IMG/VR virus record: IMGVR_UViG_3300021478_000007
Location: 1 to 43,691 of that record
DNA length: 43,691 nucleotides
Origin: a virus
Direction: 5' to 3' (one strand)
How positions within the stretch are numbered: the stretch's first letter is position 1; every line of letters begins with the position of its first letter. The notes beneath the pieces are model-generated. The model did not search any database and was not told the origin of the DNA. It saw nothing but the letters and a program-made list of their open reading frames with translations. The translations under genes and the position numbers were made by a program. Positions 31,793 to 40,601 of the stretch are shown piece after piece.

Positions 31793-31793
31793 A

Positions 31794-33146
31794 GTGCAAT
31801 TCCCTCCGAAGATGCAGTTCTTGTTTCGTCCTTCACGTTACAAAGTTGGCTATGGCGGTCGCGGCAGCAGCAAATCATGGTCAATTGCGAGGGCTCTTCT
31901 TCTTATCGGCAAGCAACCGGACTTACTTTGGCCCGGCTGGTCGGCACAGTTCGGAAACGAAGGCATTCGTGTGTTGTGTTACCGCGAAACGATGCGTTCG
32001 ATTGAAGAATCTGTCCATCAGCTTCTCACTGACCAGATCCGCCTGATGCAGCTGAGCGACTTCTACCACATTCAACAGAAAAACATCGTCGGCAATAATG
32101 GGACTGAGTTCTTTTTCGCTGGCGTCAGACAGTCAGTTGATAACTTGAAGAGCTATGAAGGCGTAAACATCGCCTGGGGTTCGCAAGCCGAAGCAATGTC
32201 GAAGCGCTCGTTGAACGTGGTAATCCCAACGATTCGCAAAGATATAGTTATCGGCGACAGGAAGTTCAACAGCGAGTTATGGTTCGACTTCAACCCCGAG
32301 TTTGAAGACGATGAAGTTTACAAGCTATTTGCCGTTGAGCAGAACAGGCCGCAGGATTCGCAAGTCATCTTCATTAACTGGCACGATAATCCATTCTTCC
32401 CTGAAGTGTTACGCAAAGAGCGCGAAGACTTGGAGCGCCGCGATCCGGACGAATGCCAACATATTTATGAAGGTACTTGCCGCACAGCAGTCGAGGGCGC
32501 GATTTACAAGAAAGAACTGCAAGCCGCTGAAGTGCAAGGCCGCTTGACGGGGCGGGTGCCTTATGACCCAACAAAGTCAGTTGATACATTCTGGGATATC
32601 GGCCCGGCGCATACCCGCATCTGGCTTGCGCAATCGTTTCCAATGGAATATCGCATTGTTGATTACATTGCCGGGGAACTGGAGGCGCTTAGCTTTTACG
32701 TCAAACAGCTGCAAGAGCGTGAGTACCATTACGGAATGCATACTCTGCCTTGGGATGGAGCAGCCCGAGAGCTTGGAAGTGGACGAAGTATCCAAGAGCA
32801 GTTGCAGGCAATTTTTGGTAAAGAGCGTGTACGCTGCGCACGCCAGCTGAGCGTTGAAGATGGTATTGCTGCTGTGCGAGCGATTTTTCCGAAATGTTAT
32901 TTCGATAGCGAGCGCTGTAACTACGTGCTGCCGGTAACGAAGCAGCAGGTTGGCATTCGTGGCTTGCGCTGCTATCAGTATGAATATGATCAAGACTTGC
33001 GCTCGTATGGCCGCAAGCCACTGCATGATTGGGCTTCGCATGATGCAGATGCTTTCAGAACGCTAGCAGTTTCGATACGTGAGCAAAAAGCAGCGCGGCC
33101 AAAGCCGGAGCCTTCGAGAGTGGCAGCGGGGATACGATGGGGATGA
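31794..33146 (+). CDS. terL: Terminase large subunit (packaging ATPase/nuclease)
   Basis: GTG 31794, one base after the previous stop, gives the usual short lead (VQFPPKM) before the first motif; the open frame further upstream reads inside the small gene. The 450-residue product has Walker A GGRGSSKS (21-28), a conserved PTIRK and LWFDFNP (coupling), and RNase H-like nuclease residues: DIGP near D268, LPWDGAARELGSG near D321, and HDWASHDADAFR (411-422). It cuts and pumps DNA into the procapsid through the portal. The Walker B region reads NIAWGSQAEAMS (125-136) where relatives usually have WxEEA, so the expected catalytic Glu pair seems changed. Confidence 0.93.
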   Translation: MQFPPKMQFLFRPSRYKVGYGGRGSSKSWSIARALLLIGKQPDLLWPGWSAQFGNEGIRVLCYRETMRSIEESVHQLLTDQIRLMQLSDFYHIQQKNIVGNNGTEFFFAGVRQSVDNLKSYEGVNIAWGSQAEAMSKRSLNVVIPTIRKDIVIGDRKFNSELWFDFNPEFEDDEVYKLFAVEQNRPQDSQVIFINWHDNPFFPEVLRKEREDLERRDPDECQHIYEGTCRTAVEGAIYKKELQAAEVQGRLTGRVPYDPTKSVDTFWDIGPAHTRIWLAQSFPMEYRIVDYIAGELEALSFYVKQLQEREYHYGMHTLPWDGAARELGSGRSIQEQLQAIFGKERVRCARQLSVEDGIAAVRAIFPKCYFDSERCNYVLPVTKQQVGIRGLRCYQYEYDQDLRSYGRKPLHDWASHDADAFRTLAVSIREQKAARPKPEPSRVAAGIRWG

Positions 33147-33250
33147 AGAGTAGCGGCGGCGACAGATTGACGATGATTGGCATTATCATCGTATGTGCTG
33201 CAATCATTGCTATCGGGTGGATATTCGCTTTTCTCTGGAGTATTGAATGA
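33143..33250 (+). CDS. Tiny single-helix membrane protein (35 aa)
   Basis: A reading frame too short for most gene callers starts at ATG 33143, overlapping the terminase stop as ATGA, and ends overlapping the next ATG as ATGA. The product is a polar start (MKSSGGDRL) and one strong membrane helix (IIIVCAAIIAIGWIFAFLW). The two exact coupling overlaps support translation. A role in lysis timing or head maturation at the membrane is guesswork. Confidence 0.6.
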   Translation: MKSSGGDRLTMIGIIIVCAAIIAIGWIFAFLWSIE

Positions 33251-33453
33251 GCAAGCTGAAAGCTGCGCGGCGTAACGCACTACCGGCAAGCAAGTTCGGG
33301 TTGCCGGGTTCGCGCAAGTATCCGATGCCAGATCGCTCGCACGCTGCTAACGCAAAAGCGCGTGCAACGCAGATGGTCAGCCGGGGGAAATTGTCGCCTG
33401 CTAGTGCAGCGCGTATCAGGGCCAAGGCCAATAGAATGCTAGGAGGTAAATAA
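33247..33453 (+). CDS. Small basic phage protein (68 aa), conserved type
   Basis: The product has the pattern LPASKFGLPGSRKYPMPDRS followed by a basic helix (HAANAKARATQMV) and an ARIRAKANRML end. Segments of this type (KFALPG..YPIPD..HARNA) are widespread in phage head regions, including as parts of prohead proteases and decoration proteins. Here it stands alone. ATGA overlap upstream. Confidence 0.65.
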   Translation: MSKLKAARRNALPASKFGLPGSRKYPMPDRSHAANAKARATQMVSRGKLSPASAARIRAKANRMLGGK

Positions 33454-33455
33454 CG

Positions 33456-33752
33456 ATGGCATCACATGGCGCAATGAAAGAAGCGGCACTCGTGGAGCCA
33501 CGGGCCCCGAAGAAAATGCCGAAAGAGCTTGAGCACATTCGCTTGACTCCGGCAGAGAATGGTGGTGTCAGCGCTGAGCACCACTTCACGAGCTATGAAC
33601 ACAAGCCGGAGATGCATGTCTTTGCTGCCGGCCAGCACAAGGAATTGATGGCGCACTTGCAGAAGCATCTCGGCATGGAGAACCCCGGTCGAGCAAAAGG
33701 CACGGTAGCTTCGCCTGCAAGCGGTGAAGCCGGAGAAAACGAAGAGGAGTAA
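33456..33752 (+). CDS. Small late protein, unknown (98 aa)
   Basis: ATG 33456 follows AGGAGG. The product is Lys/Glu/His-rich with a central segment (HHFTSYEHKPEMHVFAAGQH, then KELMAHLQKHLG) and an acidic tail. I recall similar short proteins in phage terminase-portal intervals, without a function. Confidence 0.6.
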   Translation: MASHGAMKEAALVEPRAPKKMPKELEHIRLTPAENGGVSAEHHFTSYEHKPEMHVFAAGQHKELMAHLQKHLGMENPGRAKGTVASPASGEAGENEEE

Positions 33753-33759
33753 AACGAGC

Positions 33760-34203
33760 GTGTCATCGTTTGGCAAGGAGAAGCAGTATGCTACAACAGA
33801 ACGTGCTGGAAAGCTTGATAAAGCCATCGTGCTTTACTTTCCGGCAACAGTTCTCGGTTCGAATGTTGGAGCACACTGCGGCGACTGCTGGAAATACGTT
33901 GGAACTGAGAGCGGCACTGGAGAGTGCATTGAAGTTGCTGGAGAAATTAATCCAGCGCATGGAGTTTGTGGACTTTATGTTAACGGGCGAGTATTCGATG
34001 GTGTTAAACCAGAATTGCCGACGCCGGTTGTGCAGATTAGCAAGACAATCGCAGGTTATGTCGAAGAAGCGCCGACACATTGCGGCAATTGCGAATATTA
34101 CAGAGGAACGGAAGACGGCAGTGGGCCGTGCAAGAAAGTAGCCGGAGTAGTTGAGTTCTTAGGGTGCTGCAATCATTGGGAATCGAAGGAGGAAGAGAAA
34201 TGA
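33760..34203 (+). CDS. Tandem HiPIP-like Cys4 protein (147 aa)
   Basis: I choose GTG 33760, ten bases after AGGAG; an in-frame GTG at 33724 lies inside the preceding gene. The protein has two copies of a Cys4 unit: HCGDCWKYVGTESGTGEC ... GVCGLY and HCGNCEYYRGTEDGSGPC ... GCCNHW. In both, two Cys in a C-x2-C pair are followed by a third after 12 residues and a fourth about 12-13 further on. This spacing, with VAG before the last Cys, recalls high-potential iron-sulphur proteins, a domain reported in some phage head operons. Metal could equally be zinc. No function is known. Confidence 0.6.
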   Translation: MSSFGKEKQYATTERAGKLDKAIVLYFPATVLGSNVGAHCGDCWKYVGTESGTGECIEVAGEINPAHGVCGLYVNGRVFDGVKPELPTPVVQISKTIAGYVEEAPTHCGNCEYYRGTEDGSGPCKKVAGVVEFLGCCNHWESKEEEK

Positions 34204-34361
34204 GCAGAGGCGATCAAGAGCACGTAGCGAAGCAGACGCATGGCATACAGTTCAAGGAAGATCCGCCAGCGCCGCAAACCGTCGAGCAGCGGCTGTCGAA
34301 GCTTGAAGCGGAAATGAAAGCGCTCGTCGGCGTGAAGGAAGAAGTCAAAGAAGAGGCGTAA
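34200..34361 (+). CDS. Short coiled-coil protein (53 aa)
   Basis: The start is ATG 34200, overlapping the previous stop and preceded by AAGGAGG. The C-terminal half is a charged coiled coil (EQRLSKLEAEMKALVG, then KEEVKEEA). The in-frame stretch upstream reads within the Cys4 gene. Function unknown. Confidence 0.6.
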   Translation: MSRGDQEHVAKQTHGIQFKEDPPAPQTVEQRLSKLEAEMKALVGVKEEVKEEA

Positions 34362-34718
34362 ATGCAGATGCTTGAGCCATCTGAATTTCTCGCCATGATG
34401 CAGAACCATTGGCGAGATGAGCTAAAGCGCTTGCGTGGCAAGCCGCCGCTTTGGCGTTGCTTCGATTGCAAGCGTTGGATTCCGCGCGAAGAGTTGCCGA
34501 TGAAGTGCAGCGAGTGCAGCGGCCCTCCACTTCAAGGCAAGAAAGTTGGCTACCGGTATAAGAAGATTCTGCAAGACGCAATGGTTTGCTCGCACTGCGT
34601 CAATAAGCATGACCATCTGCGCAAGATGGTGCTTGACGCAATGATGCAAGCTTACGCGCACGGGCTCGAAAAGCGTGCAACGATGCGAGCAATGGGCAAG
34701 TTTGCAGGTGCAGTATGA
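34362..34718 (+). CDS. Zinc-ribbon protein, unknown (118 aa)
   Basis: It begins directly after the previous stop. A Cys4 ribbon (CFDCKRWIPREELPMKCSEC, residues 33-52) is followed by VCSHCVNKHDH, which adds a third Cys pair and His residues. The rest is helical and basic. It lies among small genes between terminase and portal, so an assembly or packaging helper is possible. Confidence 0.6.
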   Translation: MQMLEPSEFLAMMQNHWRDELKRLRGKPPLWRCFDCKRWIPREELPMKCSECSGPPLQGKKVGYRYKKILQDAMVCSHCVNKHDHLRKMVLDAMMQAYAHGLEKRATMRAMGKFAGAV

Positions 34719-34891
34719 ACCCAACAGTTGACAAAGATTTCATTTTGCGGCGTGCGGCGACGAAGATCGTTCTTGCCGCTGAACGCCTTGGCCGTATGTC
34801 GGCAACCGGGACGCAAGCTGTGTTGCATTGCAATGGTAAGGTAATGTACAAGTCGGGCGTATTGAAACCGACGACGGAGTACGTGAACTAA
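34715..34891 (+). CDS. Small late protein, unknown (58 aa)
   Basis: This frame (MNPTVDKDFILRRAATKIV onward) starts at ATG 34715 in an ATGA overlap and ends one base before the next ATG. It is a basic helical protein with no membrane segment. Tight packing on both sides supports it; nothing identifies its role. Confidence 0.6.
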   Translation: MNPTVDKDFILRRAATKIVLAAERLGRMSATGTQAVLHCNGKVMYKSGVLKPTTEYVN

Positions 34892-34892
34892 A

Positions 34893-35114
34893 ATGCCGTG
34901 GACGCGCAAGCAAGTGAAAAAGCTTTTATCGAAAGGTTCGCCGCTCAGCGCGGAGCAGCAAGAGAAGATGAAGTCTGAGCTACACGCCAATCCGGCTATG
35001 GGCCATGCCAAGAAAGGCAGTAAAGCCTTGAAGCATGCGCGGCAACATGGTTTGACTTCGACGCGGCGCGGCAATCAGCACGTAGAAAGCGAGACGCACA
35101 GCTACCACTACTGA
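34893..35114 (+). CDS. Conserved small phage protein (73 aa)
   Basis: The product begins MPWTRKQVKKLLSKGSPLSA and continues with KMKSELHANPAMGHAKKG. I recognise this opening from short proteins encoded near the portal genes of many podo- and siphoviruses; none has a proven role that I know. It is basic and helical, and is followed one base later by the portal gene. Confidence 0.7.
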   Translation: MPWTRKQVKKLLSKGSPLSAEQQEKMKSELHANPAMGHAKKGSKALKHARQHGLTSTRRGNQHVESETHSYHY

Positions 35115-35115
35115 G

Positions 35116-37362
35116 ATGCTTGAGCAGAACCCAAAATCGTCGCTGCTGAAAGAGATCAGGGAGAACTACACTGCTTTCGAAGAGCAGTGGCGTCCGATTA
35201 AAGAGCAGGCCGATAAGGATATGCTCTGCGTTGCCGGCGATCCGTGGGATGCGAAAGAGCGCGAATTTAGAGATAAGTACGACCGCCCCGTAATGACGTG
35301 GGACGAGCTTTCGCCGTACGTGAATCAACTGGTCAATGACCCGCGCCAGAACAAGCGAGCAATTAAGATCAACCCGCGTGGCGCTGGCGCAACAGACGTA
35401 ACGGCGCAGCTGCGCGAAGACAAGATGCGTGAGATTCAATACAACTCTCGCGCACAGTCAGCCTTTACGACAGCTTTCCAGGCAGCAGCAGAGCGTAGCT
35501 TCGGATATTTTGGCATTAATGCTCGTCTTGTAGCCGACGGCTTGACAGAAGATCAGTACGCAGAGCTAGTAAGCACAGCGCCGGAGAAACTTTTTGAGCA
35601 AGAACTTTACATCTACAGAATTCCTAATCCCAATTCCGTACTTTTCAACCCGAGTTTCAAAGAGGCTGACGCTAGTGACAGTACGGAGTGCTTCGTTGAA
35701 GAGGGCATTCAGCGAGCAGAGTTCAAGCGCCGCTGGCCGAAAGCAAAATTCATCGACTGGGTCGGCGACTACGCAACGGAAGCGCCCGGCTGGCAAAAAG
35801 AAAAAGATGTCCGCGTAGCTGCATATTACAAAGCGATCATCAGGAAGAGGAAGTTGTATTTAATTGATGGCGAGAAAGACACAGAAGATAGAGTTGCGCT
35901 TTACGGCGATGAACTGCCGGGCGGCGAAGATAAGTGGACAGCTGACGAGAAGAACCAAAAGCGGATTCGGCGTGACCGCACAATCGAGACGCGGCGCATC
36001 AAGCAGTATTGGACTAACGGGCTGGAAATCCTAGAAGAGTCAGACGAAATCCCGATTCGTTGGATACCGATTATCCCCGTGTTCGGCAAAGAGATGTGGC
36101 TGGATGAAGGTAGCGGCCCGAAGCGTAAGCTGATGAGCTTAGTCAGGCTGGCTCGTGACCCGTACATGGCGTACTGTTACATTCGCAGCAGCGAAGCGGA
36201 AGAAGCTGGCATGGCTCCGAAGTCGCCGCTCATTGGCTACACGGGGCAGTTCGAGACTGACCGCGAAGCTTGGGAGAATCTGAACAAAATTCCACGCTCG
36301 TTCGTACAAGTTGACCCAGTAGTTGACCCGACAGACCCGAACAAACTGTTGCCGTTGCCTTCGCGCCCGCAATTCCAGCCAAACTTCCAGAGCTATGAAG
36401 TATTTGCCGAAGCTGCGCGGCGTGCGATCAGAACGGCTTGCGGTGGAAGCGACTTGCCTACTTCTGCGCAGCGAATGAACGAGAAAAGCGGCGTTGCGCT
36501 GAAAGAAATCGAAGCGAACGAGGACCGCGGCACGTTTCACTTCATCGACAACTTCAACTTTTCGCTTGAGCATGCTGGGCGTGTAATCGATGCGTGGTTC
36601 CCGTATGTGTACGACACGAAGCGCGATATTGCAATCATGAAGGCCGATGGTGAGTTCAAGACGCTCACGATCAACGACGAAGAGTACATGGAGAAAGACG
36701 CTAACGGCCAAGCTGTGAAGCAGCACTATGACGCTGTGACGGGCGATCATGGCGTTACAGTTTCGACCGGAAAAGATGCAGCCTCCCAGAGAGACGAGGT
36801 AAAAGATTTGCTTGCAAATGTTATGGGAGAATTGCAGCAAATCGCGGCTATAGCGCCGCCAGGCGCGGCGGCAAAGTTACTGGCGCTGAATATCCGGCTT
36901 GCGGCGCTTGGCCCTCTTGGCGATGAGATGGCGGATACGCTTGACCCGCCGGATGCTGAGAAAGAACAAGGGCAGGCGCTTCAGAAAGCGCAGCAGCAAG
37001 CGCAACTGGCGCAGCAAGCAATTCAAGAGCTGCAAACAGAGAATCAGAAACTCAAGCTTGAGAAAGCCGGGAAGATTATTCAGGGCGAGTACGAGAAGCA
37101 GCTCGCAACGATCAACAATGATGTCAAGGTCCTGATTGCTGAAATCAGTTCGAAAGCCCAGAAAGACAGCGAGCGCTTGGAAATGTTCTTGCAGTATTGG
37201 ACAGAAACGCACGGCGCTGCGCACGAAGTAGGGATGCAGCAAGAGCAACACGGGCACGAGCATGAACTTGCCGATAAGCAAGCGGTTTTAGCAGCACAGC
37301 AGCAACAAGCAGAAGGAGCGCAAGATGGCAACGCAGGAGCAACAGGCGGCGGCAGCGAGTAA
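35116..37362 (+). CDS. Portal protein, P22 gp1-like
   Basis: The 748-residue product is close in length to P22 gp1 (725). The start has FEEQWRPIKEQADKDMLCVA, then the conserved KEREFRDKYDRPVMTWDEL and VNQLVNDPRQNKRAIKI stretch of P22-type portals. The C-terminal 130 residues are Gln/Glu/Ala-rich coiled coil, as in the portal barrel that projects into the head. Twelve copies would form the DNA channel, bind terminase during packaging and the gp4/gp10-like proteins later. The end overlaps the scaffold gene by 38 bases. Confidence 0.92.
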   Translation: MLEQNPKSSLLKEIRENYTAFEEQWRPIKEQADKDMLCVAGDPWDAKEREFRDKYDRPVMTWDELSPYVNQLVNDPRQNKRAIKINPRGAGATDVTAQLREDKMREIQYNSRAQSAFTTAFQAAAERSFGYFGINARLVADGLTEDQYAELVSTAPEKLFEQELYIYRIPNPNSVLFNPSFKEADASDSTECFVEEGIQRAEFKRRWPKAKFIDWVGDYATEAPGWQKEKDVRVAAYYKAIIRKRKLYLIDGEKDTEDRVALYGDELPGGEDKWTADEKNQKRIRRDRTIETRRIKQYWTNGLEILEESDEIPIRWIPIIPVFGKEMWLDEGSGPKRKLMSLVRLARDPYMAYCYIRSSEAEEAGMAPKSPLIGYTGQFETDREAWENLNKIPRSFVQVDPVVDPTDPNKLLPLPSRPQFQPNFQSYEVFAEAARRAIRTACGGSDLPTSAQRMNEKSGVALKEIEANEDRGTFHFIDNFNFSLEHAGRVIDAWFPYVYDTKRDIAIMKADGEFKTLTINDEEYMEKDANGQAVKQHYDAVTGDHGVTVSTGKDAASQRDEVKDLLANVMGELQQIAAIAPPGAAAKLLALNIRLAALGPLGDEMADTLDPPDAEKEQGQALQKAQQQAQLAQQAIQELQTENQKLKLEKAGKIIQGEYEKQLATINNDVKVLIAEISSKAQKDSERLEMFLQYWTETHGAAHEVGMQQEQHGHEHELADKQAVLAAQQQQAEGAQDGNAGATGGGSE

Positions 37363-38374
37363 GCCGCCGCAGCATAAAGAAGTCGAGCACTTCAGCGATG
37401 CAGAGCGGGATAAGTGGCTGAAGACTGGCGAAATGCCACTGCTCGAAACTGAAGAAAAAGCTTCGCCTGTAAAAGAGGATGGCAAACAGGCACCATCAAC
37501 ACCTGTGAAGGAGTCGGCGGGGTCAGGGCCTGCTAAAAAAACCAGCGAAGAAAAAGACGCGGAAAAAGAATTGAATTTCAAAGCATTGCGGGAACGCACC
37601 GAGCGCGTCGAAGCTGAACTGGAAGAATACCGCACCGGCAAGAAGAAATTCGAAGAGAAGAAGCCGGACTCAGCCGCTGCGAGCACAGCCCCGAAACTTC
37701 TTGAAATGCCGAAACGCCCGTCGATGGCGCAGTATTCCAAAGACGGCGCATTGGATTACGAGAAGTACGAAGCCGCGCTCGATCAGTACGATAAGGACAA
37801 AGACGCTTATACTAACCAGCAAGTTCAACTGCGAACAGCTGCGCAAGAGATGGAGCGCATTGTCGGTCAGCAAAAAGTCGAATTGAAGACGAAGTACGGT
37901 GAAAAGTCCGATAGCATTGACGTGAAGAAGACGATGGACAAGCTTGGCGAAACTGTCAAGGAAGCTCCGGCCTTCTTCATGTTCTTGAATGACTCGGAAG
38001 TTTTCACCGACCTTCTCTACGTACTCGGAACTGACCCGAAGCTTGATGAACTGCTCGCCGAAGCAAAAGACCCGAAAACGGTAACGCGGGCAGTTCGTAA
38101 ACTTGTCGCACTTGAAGCTGGCGTAAAAGCTGAACTCGCAAAGGGCGCTGCGAAGCCGAATGGGCAAGAGCTGCCGCCGAAGAAAGAAGCGAAGCTGACG
38201 CAGGCTGGCAAGCCGCCTGCTGAAGCTGCTGGTGGTAACTCTTCGCCAGAAGATGACGGAAGCTCTGGCGCTGCTTGGCGGCGCAAGGATTTATCTACTG
38301 CCGAGCGCGGCGAATTGTACCGCGAGCGCAAAAACAAGGAAGAGCGCGAGAAGCGACATAAAAAAGTCAACTAA
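37325..38374 (+). CDS. Scaffolding-like protein
   Basis: ATG 37325 follows AAGGAG. The 349-residue product is highly charged, with Lys/Glu-rich helices (residues 60-120 coiled coil), low-complexity Ala/Pro stretches and a very basic end (REKRHKKVN), the part that in P22 gp8 binds the coat. Its place between portal and coat is exactly that of the scaffold gene. P22 gp8 has 303 residues. It should direct procapsid assembly and then leave. A protease motif is not seen, so the scaffold may be reused as in P22. Confidence 0.82.
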   Translation: MATQEQQAAAASKPPQHKEVEHFSDAERDKWLKTGEMPLLETEEKASPVKEDGKQAPSTPVKESAGSGPAKKTSEEKDAEKELNFKALRERTERVEAELEEYRTGKKKFEEKKPDSAAASTAPKLLEMPKRPSMAQYSKDGALDYEKYEAALDQYDKDKDAYTNQQVQLRTAAQEMERIVGQQKVELKTKYGEKSDSIDVKKTMDKLGETVKEAPAFFMFLNDSEVFTDLLYVLGTDPKLDELLAEAKDPKTVTRAVRKLVALEAGVKAELAKGAAKPNGQELPPKKEAKLTQAGKPPAEAAGGNSSPEDDGSSGAAWRRKDLSTAERGELYRERKNKEEREKRHKKVN

Positions 38375-38416
38375 ACCGGCGAAGTATAGCGGCATGCCGC
38401 CGCAGAGAGAACTCAG

Positions 38417-39658
38417 ATGGCAGAAGGCCAATATGTATTTCCCGATTGGGTGGCGGAAGAGGCTCTTCGTCTCCTGATTAACATGCTTGAAGTATGTCAA
38501 TACTTCAACACTCAGGACAACAAAGAGTTTGAGCATGAATTCCCCGTTGGTGAAGTAATCAGAAAGAAGCTCCCGCAGCGCTTTCTGATTCGTGACGGGT
38601 TGGGGTATTCTCCGCAACCGATTAACCGCATCAATACCACCGTAGCGTGCAACCAGATTTTCGGCGTTGACTTCGAATTCGATGATTTCGAGCAAGCCTT
38701 GCTGATGGAGCGCTCGAAAGAAGAGATTTCGGAGCAGTATCTGCGCCCAGCAATGGAGCAGATAGCGCAGGAAATGGATACACGCGCGGCGTTGTTCGCT
38801 TATCAGAACGCGAACAACATCGTTGGCGCTTTGGGCGTTGACCCGAACTCAGCGACAACGTTCATGCAAGCTCGGCAGCGCCTCAAGAACTTGGCTGGCG
38901 CGACTCGCGGAAGTGATAATGCGATGATCGTGCCGTCAAGCGTCTATACAGCGCTCGTCCCTGTTCTGCAAGCGCTGTTGAACCCTTCCGATGAGATCAG
39001 TGAACAGTACAAAGAAGGCTCACTTGGCCGACTTTGGAACTTTGACTGGTACGAGTCGGAATCACTCTTCCGCCATACAGCCGGTACGCTTGCCGGTGCA
39101 GCTACGCTGACGAACGCAAGCGCTGGCGGTACGACGCTCACGATCACCACGACAGGCGGCGATACTTACAACGTTGGCGATGTATTCTCGATTGCTAACG
39201 TCAACCTCGTTAACCCCATGACACGGCGTGCAGTCTCAACGATTGCGAAAACTTTCGTTATTACTGCGCCGCTTGTGGCTGCTGGTGGTGGTGCAGACGT
39301 GATCAACTTCTCGCCTGCAATTTTCCTTCCCGGTTCGCAGTATCAGAACGTTGACTCGACGCCTGCTGCTGGCGCTGCATTGACGATGTTTCCTGGCACT
39401 GCGGCTCCGGCTGGAAAGTCCGGCGCTCAGGGCCTGTGGCTCAACAAAGACGCTTTTGCGATGGTTGGCTTGAAGCTGCAATCCCCGAAAGCGACTGAGT
39501 TGACTTCACAGGCACGCGACAAAAAGACTGGCATCCCGGTTCGCTTCGTCAGAATGTATTCTCCGACGGAAAAGAAGATGACGAACAGCTGGGATACGCT
39601 CATCGGCTTCGGCCAGTACTATGCCGACAGCTGCGCTGGGAGGGTTCTCTGCGGATAA
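38417..39658 (+). CDS. Major coat protein, P22 gp5-like
   Basis: The 413-residue product is near the 430 of P22 coat. The N-terminal arm and helix (VAEEALRLLINMLEVCQYFN) are followed by an HK97-type fold. Residues 230-300 look like the inserted I-domain (TYNVGDVFSIANVNLVNPMT), and the C-terminus has VRFVRMYSPTEKKMTNSWDT, typical of the P22 coat family. It forms the icosahedral shell with the scaffold and portal. A GAGAGAAC ribosome binding site precedes the ATG. One of the surest assignments. Confidence 0.92.
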   Translation: MAEGQYVFPDWVAEEALRLLINMLEVCQYFNTQDNKEFEHEFPVGEVIRKKLPQRFLIRDGLGYSPQPINRINTTVACNQIFGVDFEFDDFEQALLMERSKEEISEQYLRPAMEQIAQEMDTRAALFAYQNANNIVGALGVDPNSATTFMQARQRLKNLAGATRGSDNAMIVPSSVYTALVPVLQALLNPSDEISEQYKEGSLGRLWNFDWYESESLFRHTAGTLAGAATLTNASAGGTTLTITTTGGDTYNVGDVFSIANVNLVNPMTRRAVSTIAKTFVITAPLVAAGGGADVINFSPAIFLPGSQYQNVDSTPAAGAALTMFPGTAAPAGKSGAQGLWLNKDAFAMVGLKLQSPKATELTSQARDKKTGIPVRFVRMYSPTEKKMTNSWDTLIGFGQYYADSCAGRVLCG

Positions 39659-39699
39659 GTCGTCTGTAAAAGACTAAACCGAAAAGAGAAAAACAGAAT

Positions 39700-40557
39700 A
39701 TGAAAAACTACTTCAAACTCGCACTTCTCGCAGCTCTGATTGCGTTCTTCGGGATAACAACCGAAGCGCAGCAGAACTTCCTCGGGCAAACGACGCTTGC
39801 CGCAGCCGTGAATGGCCAGTACCTTGGCCCCGGCCCGACGGGCAACGTGCCAGCGCCGACGCTGATTCAAGTTACTTCAGCTACGAACATCATCGGCATT
39901 CAGCCAAATCTCGCCGTTACGGCATCTGCTTCAAGCTCATCGACAAATCTTTACATTGATCGTGAGCAGATGCGTGTTACTGCCGTGAATGGCACGCTGC
40001 TGACCGTAGTGCGTGGCGTAAACGGGACAGCGGCTACACCGCATGCTAGCGGCGCAATGGTGCTGTTCGGCCCTGCTCGCTTCTTCTACGTCATGGACCC
40101 CGGCAGCATTACGATGGCGAACGGCACAGTTTCCGGTGTCGCCTGTGTCGTCAATAACGTCGTCGTTTCGCCGTGGCTCAATGTTCGCTCCGGCGCTCAA
40201 TGGCTATGCTCTTCCGATACTCTGACTTGGGTACCGGGATGGCACAATCAGGGCGCAGGCTCTGCGGCTAACGTTCCTTCTGCCGGTACTGAAGCTTCAG
40301 CAGCTGGAACAAACGCTGTTCTTGGCCCTGTCTTTGCCATTTCAGGGACTAACGCAATCGTGACGTTCACTCCGCCAGTTGGCTTCGATAACACAGCACT
40401 TGGCGGTGGTTGCTTCACGGTTATCCCGAAAGGCATCTTTACGTGGACGGCTGCGGGGAATATCTCCGTTGCCGGAACAACGACAGCGATCACTCAGAAC
40501 GTAACATTCTGCTGGAACCCGTATACATCGAAGTGGGTTCCGAGCCGCGTAGCGTAG
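39700..40557 (+). CDS. Secreted decoration-like protein after the coat gene (285 aa)
   Basis: The product begins with a signal peptide (MKNYFKLALLAALIAFFGI, cut in TEA|QQN). The mature part is beta-rich, Ala/Gly/Thr-rich and low in charge, with a YIDREQMRVTAVNGTLLTVV stretch resembling phage head- or tail-decoration modules. It sits immediately after the coat gene where a decoration or head-fiber gene is expected. Why such a protein should be exported is unclear. A hairpin follows the gene. Confidence 0.6.
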   Translation: MKNYFKLALLAALIAFFGITTEAQQNFLGQTTLAAAVNGQYLGPGPTGNVPAPTLIQVTSATNIIGIQPNLAVTASASSSSTNLYIDREQMRVTAVNGTLLTVVRGVNGTAATPHASGAMVLFGPARFFYVMDPGSITMANGTVSGVACVVNNVVVSPWLNVRSGAQWLCSSDTLTWVPGWHNQGAGSAANVPSAGTEASAAGTNAVLGPVFAISGTNAIVTFTPPVGFDNTALGGGCFTVIPKGIFTWTAAGNISVAGTTTAITQNVTFCWNPYTSKWVPSRVA

Positions 40558-40575
40558 TCTAACAATTTAACAGAC

Positions 40576-40601
40576 GGGAGCGGTCAGTCACCGACGCTCC
40601 C
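40576..40601 (+). terminator. Hairpin after the decoration-like gene, weak terminator
   Basis: GGGAGCG (40576-40582) pairs with CGCTCCC (40595-40601) around a 12-base loop, followed by a weak T stretch (CCCTTTTCG). It may give some 3' end or protect the abundant coat message. The block continues, so it cannot be a full stop. Confidence 0.45.

Noticed and set aside
31524-31793. A longer N-terminus for the large terminase
   Set aside because: The added 90 residues lie in the small terminase gene in another frame and have no terminase similarity; GTG 31794 gives the usual start.
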